From: ChocPot-Mid sp043804925
GTDB taxonomy: Bacteria; Bacteroidota; Ignavibacteria; Kapaibacteriales; UBA2268
Assembly (NCBI GenBank): GCA_043804925.1
Contig: JAZDIP010000047.1
Location: 62,001-126,000, forward strand
DNA: 64,000 bases
Direction of reading: 5' to 3'
The notes below the pieces were generated by a model, which did not search any database, was not told the DNA's origin, and worked only from the letters and a program-made list of their open reading frames with translations. Both the position numbers and the translations under genes were made by a program. Shown here piece by piece: positions 9,158 to 17,088 of the stretch (the first letter of the stretch is position 1; every line of letters starts with the position of its first letter).

Positions 9158-9194
9158 AAATAATTTTTTTTATAATATAAAGAAAGGTACTATA

Positions 9195-10745
9195 GTGAAA
9201 GCAAAATTATTCAACTTATTATTTATCAATATAATAATATTTACATTATCAGTCTTTGCACAGAATGAAACCCAAATTAAAATTACAAAAGACATACAAT
9301 TCATAGGAAAACCTGAAAATCTTGGTAGAAATGTAAATTCCATTTATCCTGAAAATGTTCCTATAATATCTCCGGATGGGAAAACATTATTTTTTGCTCT
9401 GAAAAATCATCCCGAAAATATTGGAGGATTAAACACCGGTTATGATATTTGGCTAAGCAAATTGGGTATAGATGGGAAATGGCAAACAGCTTATAATATT
9501 GGGAAGCCATTAAATACTGAAAGTCATAACTTTGTATGTTCAATTTCTCCCGATGGAAACACACTTCTTTTGGGAAATACTTATGGTCACGGCGAAGGAG
9601 TTTCAATTAGCCATAAAACAAAAGACGGCTGGTCATTTCCGGAAAAACTTATAATTGATAGCTTTTATAATAGGGGTGGTCATGTATCTTGTTTTTTAGC
9701 AAATGACAATAAAACTCTTTTAATGGCTGTTCAAAGAGATGATAGTTATGGTGAACAGGACATATACGTCAGTTTTCTTGAGGATGATGATTCTTGGTCA
9801 GAGCCGATGAATCTGGGTAAAACGGTAAATACATCATCGGTAGATGGATGTCCTTTTTTGGCTTCTGACAGTAAGACTTTGTTTTTTTCTTCTAATGGTT
9901 ACCCCGGGTATGGAGGTCGTGACATTTATATGACAAAAAGATTGGATGACAGCTGGCAAAAATGGTCTGAACCAGAAAATTTAGGTAATCAAATAAATTC
10001 CGCAAAGTCTGAAATATACTTTACTATTCCTTCATCCGGGGATTATGCTTATTTTTCATCAGATGAAAACAGTTATGGTGAAAGTGATATTTTCAGGATT
10101 AAAATGAAAACAAAGGCAAATAATGTTTTGATTTATGGAAAAGTATTTAATAAAAAAACAAATAAACCGATTACAGATAAGACAGTTATAATAAGATATG
10201 AAAGATTATCCGATGGCAAAGAAGTTGGGATGGCAAGGACTAATCCGGCAAACGGAGAATATAAAATAACATTGCCTCATGGTGAGTTATATGCTTTCAG
10301 GGGAGAATCAGTTGGATATTGGGGTATAAGTGAAAACATGGATTTAAGAGCCGATTCCTTACGTAATTATAATGAAATTGAAAAAAATTTATCTCTTTCA
10401 CCTTATGACACACTTAAGGTCAATGTGTTCTTCGATTTAAATTTATCAGAGTTAAGACAAGAATCGTTCCCCGATTTGAATCGTGCAGCAAAGCTTATAA
10501 ATGATAATCCAAGATGGAATGTCAAAGTTGAAGGGCATACCTGTGATAGAGGGACAACACCTTTTAATAAAAAATTATCCAAGGATAGGGCAAAATCTGT
10601 AGAGGATTATCTTACAAGGGAAGGGATTGACATTAAGCGAATTAACTCAGAAGGATACGGAGAAAGCAAGCGAATTTGTCTTGATACCTTAGAAGTATGT
10701 CGTGAAAAGAACAGGCGTGTTGAGATTATTATTGATAAGAAATAG
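9195..10745 (+). CDS. PD40 propeller - carboxypeptidase-regulatory - OmpA protein, PorE-like
   Basis: The GTG at 9195 is chosen over upstream in-frame codons because AGAAAGG lies 7 bases before it and the product then begins with a signal peptide (MKAKLFNLLFINIIIFTLSV). The 516-residue protein has PD40/WD40-like propeller blades at ~45-315 (SPDGKTLFFA, SPDGNTLLLG, SSNGYPGYGGRDIYM). A carboxypeptidase-regulatory-like beta domain follows at ~315-400. Residues ~405-515 are an OmpA C-terminal peptidoglycan-binding domain (VEGHTCDRG, KLSKDRAKSVEDYL, ENRRVEI-type end). This order matches T9SS component PorE without its TPRs. It probably tethers an outer-membrane complex to the cell wall. A second such protein is encoded at 17085-18677. 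Confidence 0.8.
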   Translation: MKAKLFNLLFINIIIFTLSVFAQNETQIKITKDIQFIGKPENLGRNVNSIYPENVPIISPDGKTLFFALKNHPENIGGLNTGYDIWLSKLGIDGKWQTAYNIGKPLNTESHNFVCSISPDGNTLLLGNTYGHGEGVSISHKTKDGWSFPEKLIIDSFYNRGGHVSCFLANDNKTLLMAVQRDDSYGEQDIYVSFLEDDDSWSEPMNLGKTVNTSSVDGCPFLASDSKTLFFSSNGYPGYGGRDIYMTKRLDDSWQKWSEPENLGNQINSAKSEIYFTIPSSGDYAYFSSDENSYGESDIFRIKMKTKANNVLIYGKVFNKKTNKPITDKTVIIRYERLSDGKEVGMARTNPANGEYKITLPHGELYAFRGESVGYWGISENMDLRADSLRNYNEIEKNLSLSPYDTLKVNVFFDLNLSELRQESFPDLNRAAKLINDNPRWNVKVEGHTCDRGTTPFNKKLSKDRAKSVEDYLTREGIDIKRINSEGYGESKRICLDTLEVCREKNRRVEIIIDKK

Positions 10746-10755
10746 AAAATAAGAT

Positions 10756-11211
10756 ATGACTACACAAATAAAAGAAATATTAATTTTGAATGGTAAAAAG
10801 ACTATTATGTTAAGTGAACCGGACATCCCTGTGGATTCTGAGTTCATCGAGGATTTACTAAAAGAAGATGGAATTGAGAGTCTTCCTGATAAGTTTAAGT
10901 TTTCGGATTGTTGGAGAAGGTATCTGGGCACATGGGAAATAAAGGGTGATAAATTATTTTTGATAGATATTGAAGGGAGTTATCGAAAAAATAATAAAGA
11001 ACCAATATTCGCCGATTGGTATTCCGGGACAATTATTGTTCCACAAGGTAGATTGCTCAAAAATATACATCTAGGTTATAAACAAATTTACGAAGAAGAA
11101 ATTCAAATTGAGATTGAGCAAGGGTTTGTTCAATCAATAGCGGTAATTGATAACAGAGGAAAAAAAGATGTATCGAATTTTAAAATATGGGATTGGCGGA
11201 AGTTGGAATGA
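10756..11211 (+). CDS. Uncharacterised small soluble protein (copy 2 of a pair)
   Basis: A 151-residue paralogue of the 8699 gene, beginning 10 bases after the PD40-OmpA stop. It shares the CWRRYLGTWEIKGDKLF core, DIEGSYRKNN, EPIFADWYSG, PQGRLLKNIHLGY and YEEEIQIEIE. The copies have clearly diverged (roughly half of positions look identical by eye), so the duplication is not recent, in contrast to the 11877/13682 pair. The PD40-OmpA gene sits between the two copies. Family and function are unknown. Confidence 0.6.
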   Translation: MTTQIKEILILNGKKTIMLSEPDIPVDSEFIEDLLKEDGIESLPDKFKFSDCWRRYLGTWEIKGDKLFLIDIEGSYRKNNKEPIFADWYSGTIIVPQGRLLKNIHLGYKQIYEEEIQIEIEQGFVQSIAVIDNRGKKDVSNFKIWDWRKLE

Positions 11212-11259
11212 AAAAAAACATTTCCTGCTTAGTTCATTTAAATAAGAATTAGAAAAATA

Positions 11260-11837
11260 ATGAAAAGGAAACAGCAATCGATAAAAAACTGTTGATATTA
11301 GACCTTGATGAAACTTTAATTCATGCTTCAACAATCACCAATAAAAATGGTAATAAGCATGATTTTATGTTTGAAAGATATTATGTTTATAAAAGACCTT
11401 TTCTCAAACAGTTTCTGGAATATTGTCTGGTTAATTTTCAGGTGGCAGTTTGGTCTTCTGCCTCGGAGGAATATGTTGAACATATAGTCAGAGAGATTTT
11501 TCCTAATCCTGGAGAACTTATTTTTATATGGGGAAGAAATAAGTGTACAAACAGAATTTCAGAAAAAGACAGATACAGTTCTTATTTCTCAGGACCTATC
11601 CAATTAAAAAACCTGAGAAAGGTTAAAAGAAAAGGGTATGACTTAAGAAAAGTTATTGTTATTGATAATACATTGATTTGTCACCAAAAAAATTATGGAA
11701 ATTTGATTCATGTTGAAGATTACGAAGCCAATCCTGATGATAAAGAGTTGATTTATCTTATGAAATATCTCGAGCTGATTAAGGATGAACCAAATATCCG
11801 GGCAATTGAGAAAAGAGGATGGAGAAGTCAGGTTTAA
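11260..11837 (+). CDS. HAD-family FCP1/NLI-type phosphatase, apparent frameshift near the start
   Basis: The body reads LLILDLDETLIHAST (DxDxT nucleophile motif), then VAVWSSASEEYVEHIV (second Ser/Thr motif), KNLRKVKRKGYDLRKVIVIDNT (Lys and late Asp motifs) and a C-terminal acidic helix. This is the layout of NLI-interacting/FCP1-like HAD phosphatases. No normal start precedes it in frame: the frame opens after a stop at 11250 and offers only CTG 11289 or TTG 11292, which cut into the first beta strand. ATG 11260 begins MKRKQQSIK in another frame. Adding one A to the A6 run at 11283-11288 would join it as MKRKQQSIKKLLILDLDE. I infer a one-base deletion (real or sequencing). The substrate is unknown. 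Confidence 0.6.
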
Positions 11838-11876
11838 ATGGAAATTGAAAAGAATTATTAAATGAGATTATAAACA

Positions 11877-12386
11877 ATGATAACTTTAACAGGTGAAAAT
11901 TGCAAAATATTCGAAACGTACTTACAAAGTACTATATCACAATTAGGATATGATTTGCTCAAGGATAAATGCTCAGATACGAGTATCCATCAATACCGGT
12001 TTATTTGGGATCGCTCGTTTCACGATTTGATAATAATAACAATAAATATAAAAGAAAATGATTTTGGAGAATTGCATTTTCAAAAATTTAACAAAGAAAA
12101 ACCTATAACTGAAGATAGTATTGTCATTGACAGTCATCTTAAACTTTTTCCGGCTAATATTTATAATTTATTTAATGTAATTGATAAATATGATTTTTGG
12201 AATACTCCTTCCGGTAATCCATATTTTATGGGCTTAGACGGTTCAATGTGGATAATCGAAGGATTAAGAGACGGCATATACCATTACATTGAAAGATGGT
12301 GGCCATTACAGCATGAAAATGTAGCATCGGGTATTGGATTAAAGATGCTTGGATTGAGTAGGATTAAGATTGATATAATATATTAG
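11877..12386 (+). CDS. Uncharacterised protein (intact copy of a recent duplicate)
   Basis: A 169-residue soluble protein whose last ~130 residues are almost identical to the gene at 13682-14193, both in protein and in DNA. Conserved-looking features are YRFIWDRSFHD, FGELHFQKF, a GLDGSMWIIEGLRDGIYHY stretch and IERWWP. The GLDGxxWxxEGxxxGxYH---RWxP pattern recurs in widespread uncharacterised bacterial proteins, but I cannot name the family. Start ATG 11877; an earlier in-frame ATG at 11862 is followed by a stop three codons later. It lies 39 bases after the HAD gene. Confidence 0.6.
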   Translation: MITLTGENCKIFETYLQSTISQLGYDLLKDKCSDTSIHQYRFIWDRSFHDLIIITINIKENDFGELHFQKFNKEKPITEDSIVIDSHLKLFPANIYNLFNVIDKYDFWNTPSGNPYFMGLDGSMWIIEGLRDGIYHYIERWWPLQHENVASGIGLKMLGLSRIKIDIIY

Positions 12387-12549
12387 TAGATTCAAAAATC
12401 TGGACCTAATGTGCAATGAATATTATTTTTTATTTCATTTGAAGATACTTAAAATTGATACATTTATTCAATGTAATTAAAATTACTTTAAAATCAGCTT
12501 ATTGCTTTTATTAGGAAGGAATAGCTCATTACAGCATTTATGTATAAAG

Positions 12550-13341
12550 TTAGATTTCATTGAGTAATTTCATCCAATAATCTGTTTTTTTTTCATCGCC
12601 AATTTTCCGATAAGCTTCAGATAAATTTTTGATAACATTTATTGAATAACTTGGATTGTACTTTTTAAAATATTTCCAACTTTTTTTAAAATATCTTAAA
12701 GCATCTTTTGGATTATTCTCTAGTAAAAGAAATTCACCATAATTATTATCTAACTCTGCAATAGATGATTTTTTGCCTTTTAGCAAATATCTTGCGGATT
12801 CAAAACTGAGAATAGCACTATCATAATCAAGTATATAAGTATACAACCTAGCCCTTAACATAGAAATAATTCCGAGTCCGAAGTTATCATTAATATCTTG
12901 AAAGTATACTAAATATGGTAATCCATCTGCATCTAATTTTTTTAAAGCCTCATTATATTTTCCTTGCAGAATCAATGAAGTTATCAATATTGAAAAAGCT
13001 TGAGCTTTGACTATAAGATTAACATTAGAATCTAGTATTTCATCAATGAGTAATTCTGCCTCGTTAAAAAGAGATATCTTAATCATACTATCAGCTTTGT
13101 GTACTTTCATCTTACCAGCACTATTTAAATCATTAAATTCTATACAAATATTAGTTGCTTTTTCGTAATTTTCAATTGCCAATGAATGTTCTGATAAGCA
13201 ATCGTAACTTAGCCCAATATGGTTGTAAGAGTCTGCGTTGTTTGGATTTTTTTCAATAGACTTCATAAAAGCATCAATTGCTTGATGAAATTTTCCCTTT
13301 TGGAAGAATTTTAAACCATTGATAAATTCCAAATTATTCAA
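12550..13341 (-). CDS. TPR-repeat protein
   Basis: A 263-residue soluble protein on the minus strand, placed between the two nearly identical copies of the 11877 family. It opens with clear TPR units (GLKFFQKGKFHQAIDAFMKS with EKNPNNADSY, then GLSYDCLSEHSLAIENYEKA). Further TPR-like helical pairs follow to the C-terminus (NPKDALRYFKKSWKYF, INVIKNLSEAYRKIGDEKK). No signal peptide is visible, so it is probably cytoplasmic. TPRs mediate protein contacts; the partner is not evident. It is the only minus-strand gene in the first 15 kb, so it was probably inserted or is transcribed separately. Confidence 0.65.
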   Translation of the reverse strand: MNNLEFINGLKFFQKGKFHQAIDAFMKSIEKNPNNADSYNHIGLSYDCLSEHSLAIENYEKATNICIEFNDLNSAGKMKVHKADSMIKISLFNEAELLIDEILDSNVNLIVKAQAFSILITSLILQGKYNEALKKLDADGLPYLVYFQDINDNFGLGIISMLRARLYTYILDYDSAILSFESARYLLKGKKSSIAELDNNYGEFLLLENNPKDALRYFKKSWKYFKKYNPSYSINVIKNLSEAYRKIGDEKKTDYWMKLLNEI

Positions 13342-13681
13342 ATGTTAAATTTCAAATTATAAGAAAAAAAAAGATAATTCTTGATACAAAAATAAAAAAA
13401 ATTGTTAGTAAAACCAATATTACAGACTTTTTATAAAAATATCATGAAAATCTAATGAAAATAAGTAAAAACTTCAATATTTTAACTTATTATAATATAG
13501 GCTAGTTACATTAATATTATTATTTTTCAAATCCAACCAAATCAAAAAAGAATAAAGAAGTGGTATTACGGTGTATGCCTTTACTAGGGGGTATTCATCC
13601 ATACTTATTTTCTCATTTAACACAATTTAATATTATTCAACATAATTTTACCTTAGTTAAAACATCAGACTGAGAATCCGG
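13342..13681. other. AT-rich spacer, 340 bases
   Basis: This region lies between the start of the minus-strand TPR gene and the frameshifted plus-strand gene, so it should hold divergent promoters. A TATAAT-like string lies near 13492. A GC-richer patch at 13560-13602 (around ACGGTGTATGCC and CTAGGGGG) stands out from the AT background, but it has no frame, hairpin or tRNA shape I can support. Nothing else is seen. Confidence 0.4.
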
Positions 13682-14193
13682 ATGCAATACTTCCCTGAAA
13701 ATATAACAGACAGTATATTTGAAAAATTTCATTCTACTTTTTGTCAAAATTAAATCAGAAATCAATATTTGAAGAAATGTCTGATAGCAAAAAACATAAA
13801 TACCGGTTTATTTGGGACCGTTCTTTTCATGATATGATAGTAATAACAATTAATGTCCTGGAAAATGATTTTGGAGAATTACATTTCCAAAAATTCTGCA
13901 AAGAAAAACCTATAACTGAAGATAGTATTGTCATTGACAGTCATCTTAAGCTTTTTCCGGCAAATATTTATAATTTATTTAATGTGATTGATAAGTATGA
14001 TTTTTGGAATACTCCTTCCGGTAATCCATATTTTATGGGCTTAGACGCTTCAATGTGGATAATCGAAGGATTAAGAGACGGCATATACCATTACATTGAA
14101 AGATGGTGGCCATTACAGCATGAAAATGTAGCATCGGGTATTGGTTTGAAGATGCTTGGATTGAGCAGGATAAAAATTGATATTATATATTGA
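13682..14193 (+). pseudogene. Frameshifted copy of the 11877-family gene
   Basis: From 13796 to the stop this copy is nearly identical to 12386-side sequence of the intact gene. Upstream, ATG 13682 reads MQYFPENITDSIFEKFHSTF, then CQN and a stop. This aligns with MITLTGENCKIFETYLQSTI at the start of the intact copy. The downstream frame reads KLNQKSIFEEMSDSKKHK before the shared YRFIWDRSFHD. One extra A in the A4 run at 13746-13749 would join both into a product of matching length. The gene has therefore lost one base, or the assembly has. If translated as is, only a shortened product from TTG 13741 or ATG 13777 is possible. Confidence 0.6.
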
Positions 14194-14553
14194 ATAAATT
14201 TACTGGATAATTACTACTTTCTTGCCAATTCCCTATTTTTTCCCCTCAATCCTTCTATTTTTCTCTCTCTAACCTCACTTCCATTTGTTAAAATTTTACT
14301 CATCTCCATAAAATCCTCAATTTTTTCTCCGGTTTCTTGCCCAACTCCATAATTTTTCTATTTTTTCACGAAAAATTCAGTGTAAAAAACCAGAATTTCA
14401 AAAAATTTATTCAGTTTTAGCACTTGACAAAACAATTTCCAATGCCTTGAACGATGTCAACTTTCTGAAAATTGTTTAAAACTATTTTTATGATTATATC
14501 TACAAAATTTATATTTTGATGTTTTAATAATTTTATTTTTGGAAAATATTTTT
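14194..14553. other. Spacer before the sirtuin gene, pyrimidine-rich on the plus strand
   Basis: In 14215-14360 the plus strand is strongly C/T-rich. On the minus strand a short frame runs 14309 to 14214: ATG with GAGG five bases upstream, encoding 31 charged residues (MEMSKILTNGSEVRERKIEG and on to LARK). It may be a small protein or the tail of a lost gene; support is weak. From 14361 to 14540 the sequence is ordinary AT-rich leader of the sirtuin gene, in which I see no firm promoter. Confidence 0.3.
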
Positions 14554-15309
14554 ATGTATTCGGAAATAGTAAAAAGATTATACGAAGCCGGTAAAATCGT
14601 AATATTGACCGGTGCAGGAGTTTCTGCCGAAAGTGGTATTCAAACCTTCCGTGACCCGGATGGCTTGTGGACAAAGATGAATCCTATCGAGCTTGCAAGT
14701 CCTGAAGGTTTTATGGCTAATCCCGAACTTGTTTGGGAATGGTACCGGCACAGGCGTGAAATTATGGGGAGTAAAAAGCCGAATCCCGGGCATTATGCCA
14801 TTGCCGAAATGCAAAAATTAATTCCTAACGTTCTATTATTTACCCAGAACATTGACCGTTTGCATCAGTCTGCAGGTTCTGAAAATGTCTACGAGCTTCA
14901 TGGCAATCTTGTGGATAACCACTGTATGGATTGCAAGAAGCCCTATATAGATGAGGTAGTTCAGTTTTCCACATCGCCTCCGGTTTGTCCACATTGCGGT
15001 GGAAAAGTCAGGCCTTCTGTTGTTTGGTTTGGAGAGATGCTACCCTATGAAGTCTTAATGAAAGCACAGGAATCTGCAGAAACCTGCGATATTTTCTTTA
15101 GTGTCGGAACCTCTGCTGAAGTGTTTCCCGCTGCGGATTTACCGCTCATTGCGCTACGTAACGGTGCATATGTTGTTGAAGTCAATCCAAATGAAACCGT
15201 AATCAGCAGTCATGTTCATGCTAAACTGAATGCTCCTTCCGGTGTGGCATTTCCCGCTTTAATTGAAGAATATAAAAAATATGCAAATGAGGTCGAAAAT
15301 TTACTTTAA
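14554..15309 (+). CDS. cobB: NAD-dependent protein deacylase (sirtuin, CobB-type)
   Basis: A 251-residue Sir2 protein that removes acyl groups from lysine using NAD. From ATG 14554 (GGAAAA 7 bases upstream; TTG 14539 is less likely) the motifs are GAGVSAESGIQTFRD (20-34, NAD loop), TQNID (97-101), catalytic His116 in ELHG, and zinc Cys at 124, 127, 145 and 148. Tyr64 and Arg67 (WYRHR) match the Y-x-x-R pair of class III sirtuins (CobB/SIRT5) that binds succinyl or malonyl lysine, so desuccinylase activity is likely. It lies 14 bases upstream of acpS, suggesting one transcript. Confidence 0.92.
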   Translation: MYSEIVKRLYEAGKIVILTGAGVSAESGIQTFRDPDGLWTKMNPIELASPEGFMANPELVWEWYRHRREIMGSKKPNPGHYAIAEMQKLIPNVLLFTQNIDRLHQSAGSENVYELHGNLVDNHCMDCKKPYIDEVVQFSTSPPVCPHCGGKVRPSVVWFGEMLPYEVLMKAQESAETCDIFFSVGTSAEVFPAADLPLIALRNGAYVVEVNPNETVISSHVHAKLNAPSGVAFPALIEEYKKYANEVENLL

Positions 15310-15323
15310 ATATGAGGATATAA

Positions 15324-15698
15324 ATGATAGTCGGAATAGGAACGGATATAATCGAGATAGAAAGAATTGAAAAATCAATTGGGCAATACGGCGAAAGGTT
15401 TTTAAAAAGAATCTTTACCGACACCGAAATAAATTACTGTGAGCAATTCAAGGAAAAAAAATATTTGCACTATGCGGCACGCTTTGCCGCAAAAGAATCA
15501 TTCAGCAAGGCAATTGGCACCGGCATTACGGAAGGATTTAAATTTTCTGAAGTAGGAGTTAAGAATGAACAAAGCGGAAGACCAAAAATAGAGTTGTTCG
15601 GTGGTATGGCAAAGCAATGGGGAGATTGCATAGTACTTGTAACGCTATCACATACAGACAAAAACGCAACAGCTTATGTTATAATAGAGCAATGCTGA
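15324..15698 (+). CDS. acpS: Holo-[acyl-carrier-protein] synthase
   Basis: A 124-residue protein, usual length for AcpS. It transfers 4'-phosphopantetheine from CoA to a serine of acyl carrier protein. GIGTDIIEIERIE (4-16) carries the metal-binding Asp, and RFAAKESFSKAIGTGI holds the conserved Glu and Lys of the second metal site. The C-terminus (VTLSHTDKNATAYVI) is the last conserved strand region. It is co-directional with the sirtuin gene 14 bases upstream and convergent with the envelope operon at 15811. Confidence 0.93.
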   Translation: MIVGIGTDIIEIERIEKSIGQYGERFLKRIFTDTEINYCEQFKEKKYLHYAARFAAKESFSKAIGTGITEGFKFSEVGVKNEQSGRPKIELFGGMAKQWGDCIVLVTLSHTDKNATAYVIIEQC

Positions 15699-15810
15699 GA
15701 GAAATTGTAGGAGTTGCAAGAAAATATATACAAGATTATTTCTTTGAATTTTCAAGCATAAAACAAATCAGGATTTAATTTTGACTTGTGAAAATTTAAA
15801 AAATTTATTG

Positions 15811-17088
15811 TTAATTTGTCTCTGTCTGCTGTATTTGAGATAAATTCACTTTGTAAAATTCATTATTGTTGAGATACTCTATTAACTCTTCGTCCGATTT
15901 ATTAAATGAAGATTTGAACTCTGTTATAAAATCAGGTGGAGCACTTGCATTTTTCAGTAAATCGGTTATATACTTTTTATCTTCTTTGGTTAAAATATCA
16001 AATCCGCTCCAAATGCTAAAATAATTCATAATTTTATTTTTTAGCTCGTTATCCAGTTTTTCTTCAAATGTAAAAGTGTGGAATTCCTTTTGGCTTATAT
16101 AGAACAAATTTATTTCATCATTTGTTATAGGTTTTTTACGGATGTAATATTTTATTTCATTCTTTTTGTCATCTTTTGTATTAGCAATGGATATAATTTG
16201 AGTACAATCATCCTTTTTTATTGTATTGCCAATATAATTCCGGAAATTTATTTCGGAATAATATGCAAATTTATTTTCCATAAAATCGAGACTAGCTAAC
16301 AAAGGAACATTTGGAGAATAAGAATATTGTTCTTTCAGCTTCGTGAATTCTATTACAAAAAATAGAAAATCTTTAATATTCAAATCTTTTAGTAAAGTAT
16401 CGGATTTTTGGCAAATAATCGAATCCCCGGACACTATTAATGATAACGAAATTTGTCCTGATTCCTTTTTATTCATGGTATAAGAGTAAAAGTTATTTAT
16501 CCTTTCAATAGCATTATTTTTATCCATCTCTTTTAAGTCGAGGATTATCTTAAAAATCCCTGTCAAATCATTACTGCTTTCCTTTTGGCTTATCAGCGAC
16601 TTTATCTCCTTATCCGTAACAACAATAAATTTTACAATTGATGTTCTCATCATTGTATCGATTTGTACTTCGAGTGAATCCAGAATATCATTTTGAGCAC
16701 GTCTTACTTTCAGCTGGTTGTAATATTCAAGTTCGTTTTCGAGCAGTTTAAATTGTAAAGTATAACAATATTTCTCAGTCTTAACAAGTTCGTCTTTGTT
16801 TTTCTTAAATACCTCGTAATGGGAAAATACATTGTTGAGTTCATTTAAAAATTCATCATTAACATTACATACTTCCATCGCACTTTGAAGAGCCCTGTAT
16901 TTATCGTAGTATGAACCGGAAAATACCAATCTTTGTAATTTTTGGTTAACATATTCTACTTCGTTCAATTGAACTTCCAATGCTTTTTGTTTAGCGAGTA
17001 GCATTTCAAAATTGTATTGTTCTTGCGAAAAACCGGAATAAACAAAAAAAGTAAAAGTTAGTGATATTATTGATATAAATTTTTTCAC
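15811..17088 (-). CDS. Secreted coiled-coil protein of unknown function
   Basis: A 425-residue protein with an N-terminal signal peptide (MKKFISIISLTFTFFVYSGF, cleavage near SQ). The region ~25-140 is highly charged and helical (AKQKALEVQLNEVEYVNQKL and similar), as expected for a coiled coil. The remainder shows no named domain. Its ATG overlaps the stop of the PD40-OmpA gene by four bases (ATGA), so the two are translationally coupled and probably work together in the periplasm. It ends ~110 bases from acpS, which converges on it. Confidence 0.65.
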   Translation of the reverse strand: MKKFISIISLTFTFFVYSGFSQEQYNFEMLLAKQKALEVQLNEVEYVNQKLQRLVFSGSYYDKYRALQSAMEVCNVNDEFLNELNNVFSHYEVFKKNKDELVKTEKYCYTLQFKLLENELEYYNQLKVRRAQNDILDSLEVQIDTMMRTSIVKFIVVTDKEIKSLISQKESSNDLTGIFKIILDLKEMDKNNAIERINNFYSYTMNKKESGQISLSLIVSGDSIICQKSDTLLKDLNIKDFLFFVIEFTKLKEQYSYSPNVPLLASLDFMENKFAYYSEINFRNYIGNTIKKDDCTQIISIANTKDDKKNEIKYYIRKKPITNDEINLFYISQKEFHTFTFEEKLDNELKNKIMNYFSIWSGFDILTKEDKKYITDLLKNASAPPDFITEFKSSFNKSDEELIEYLNNNEFYKVNLSQIQQTETN

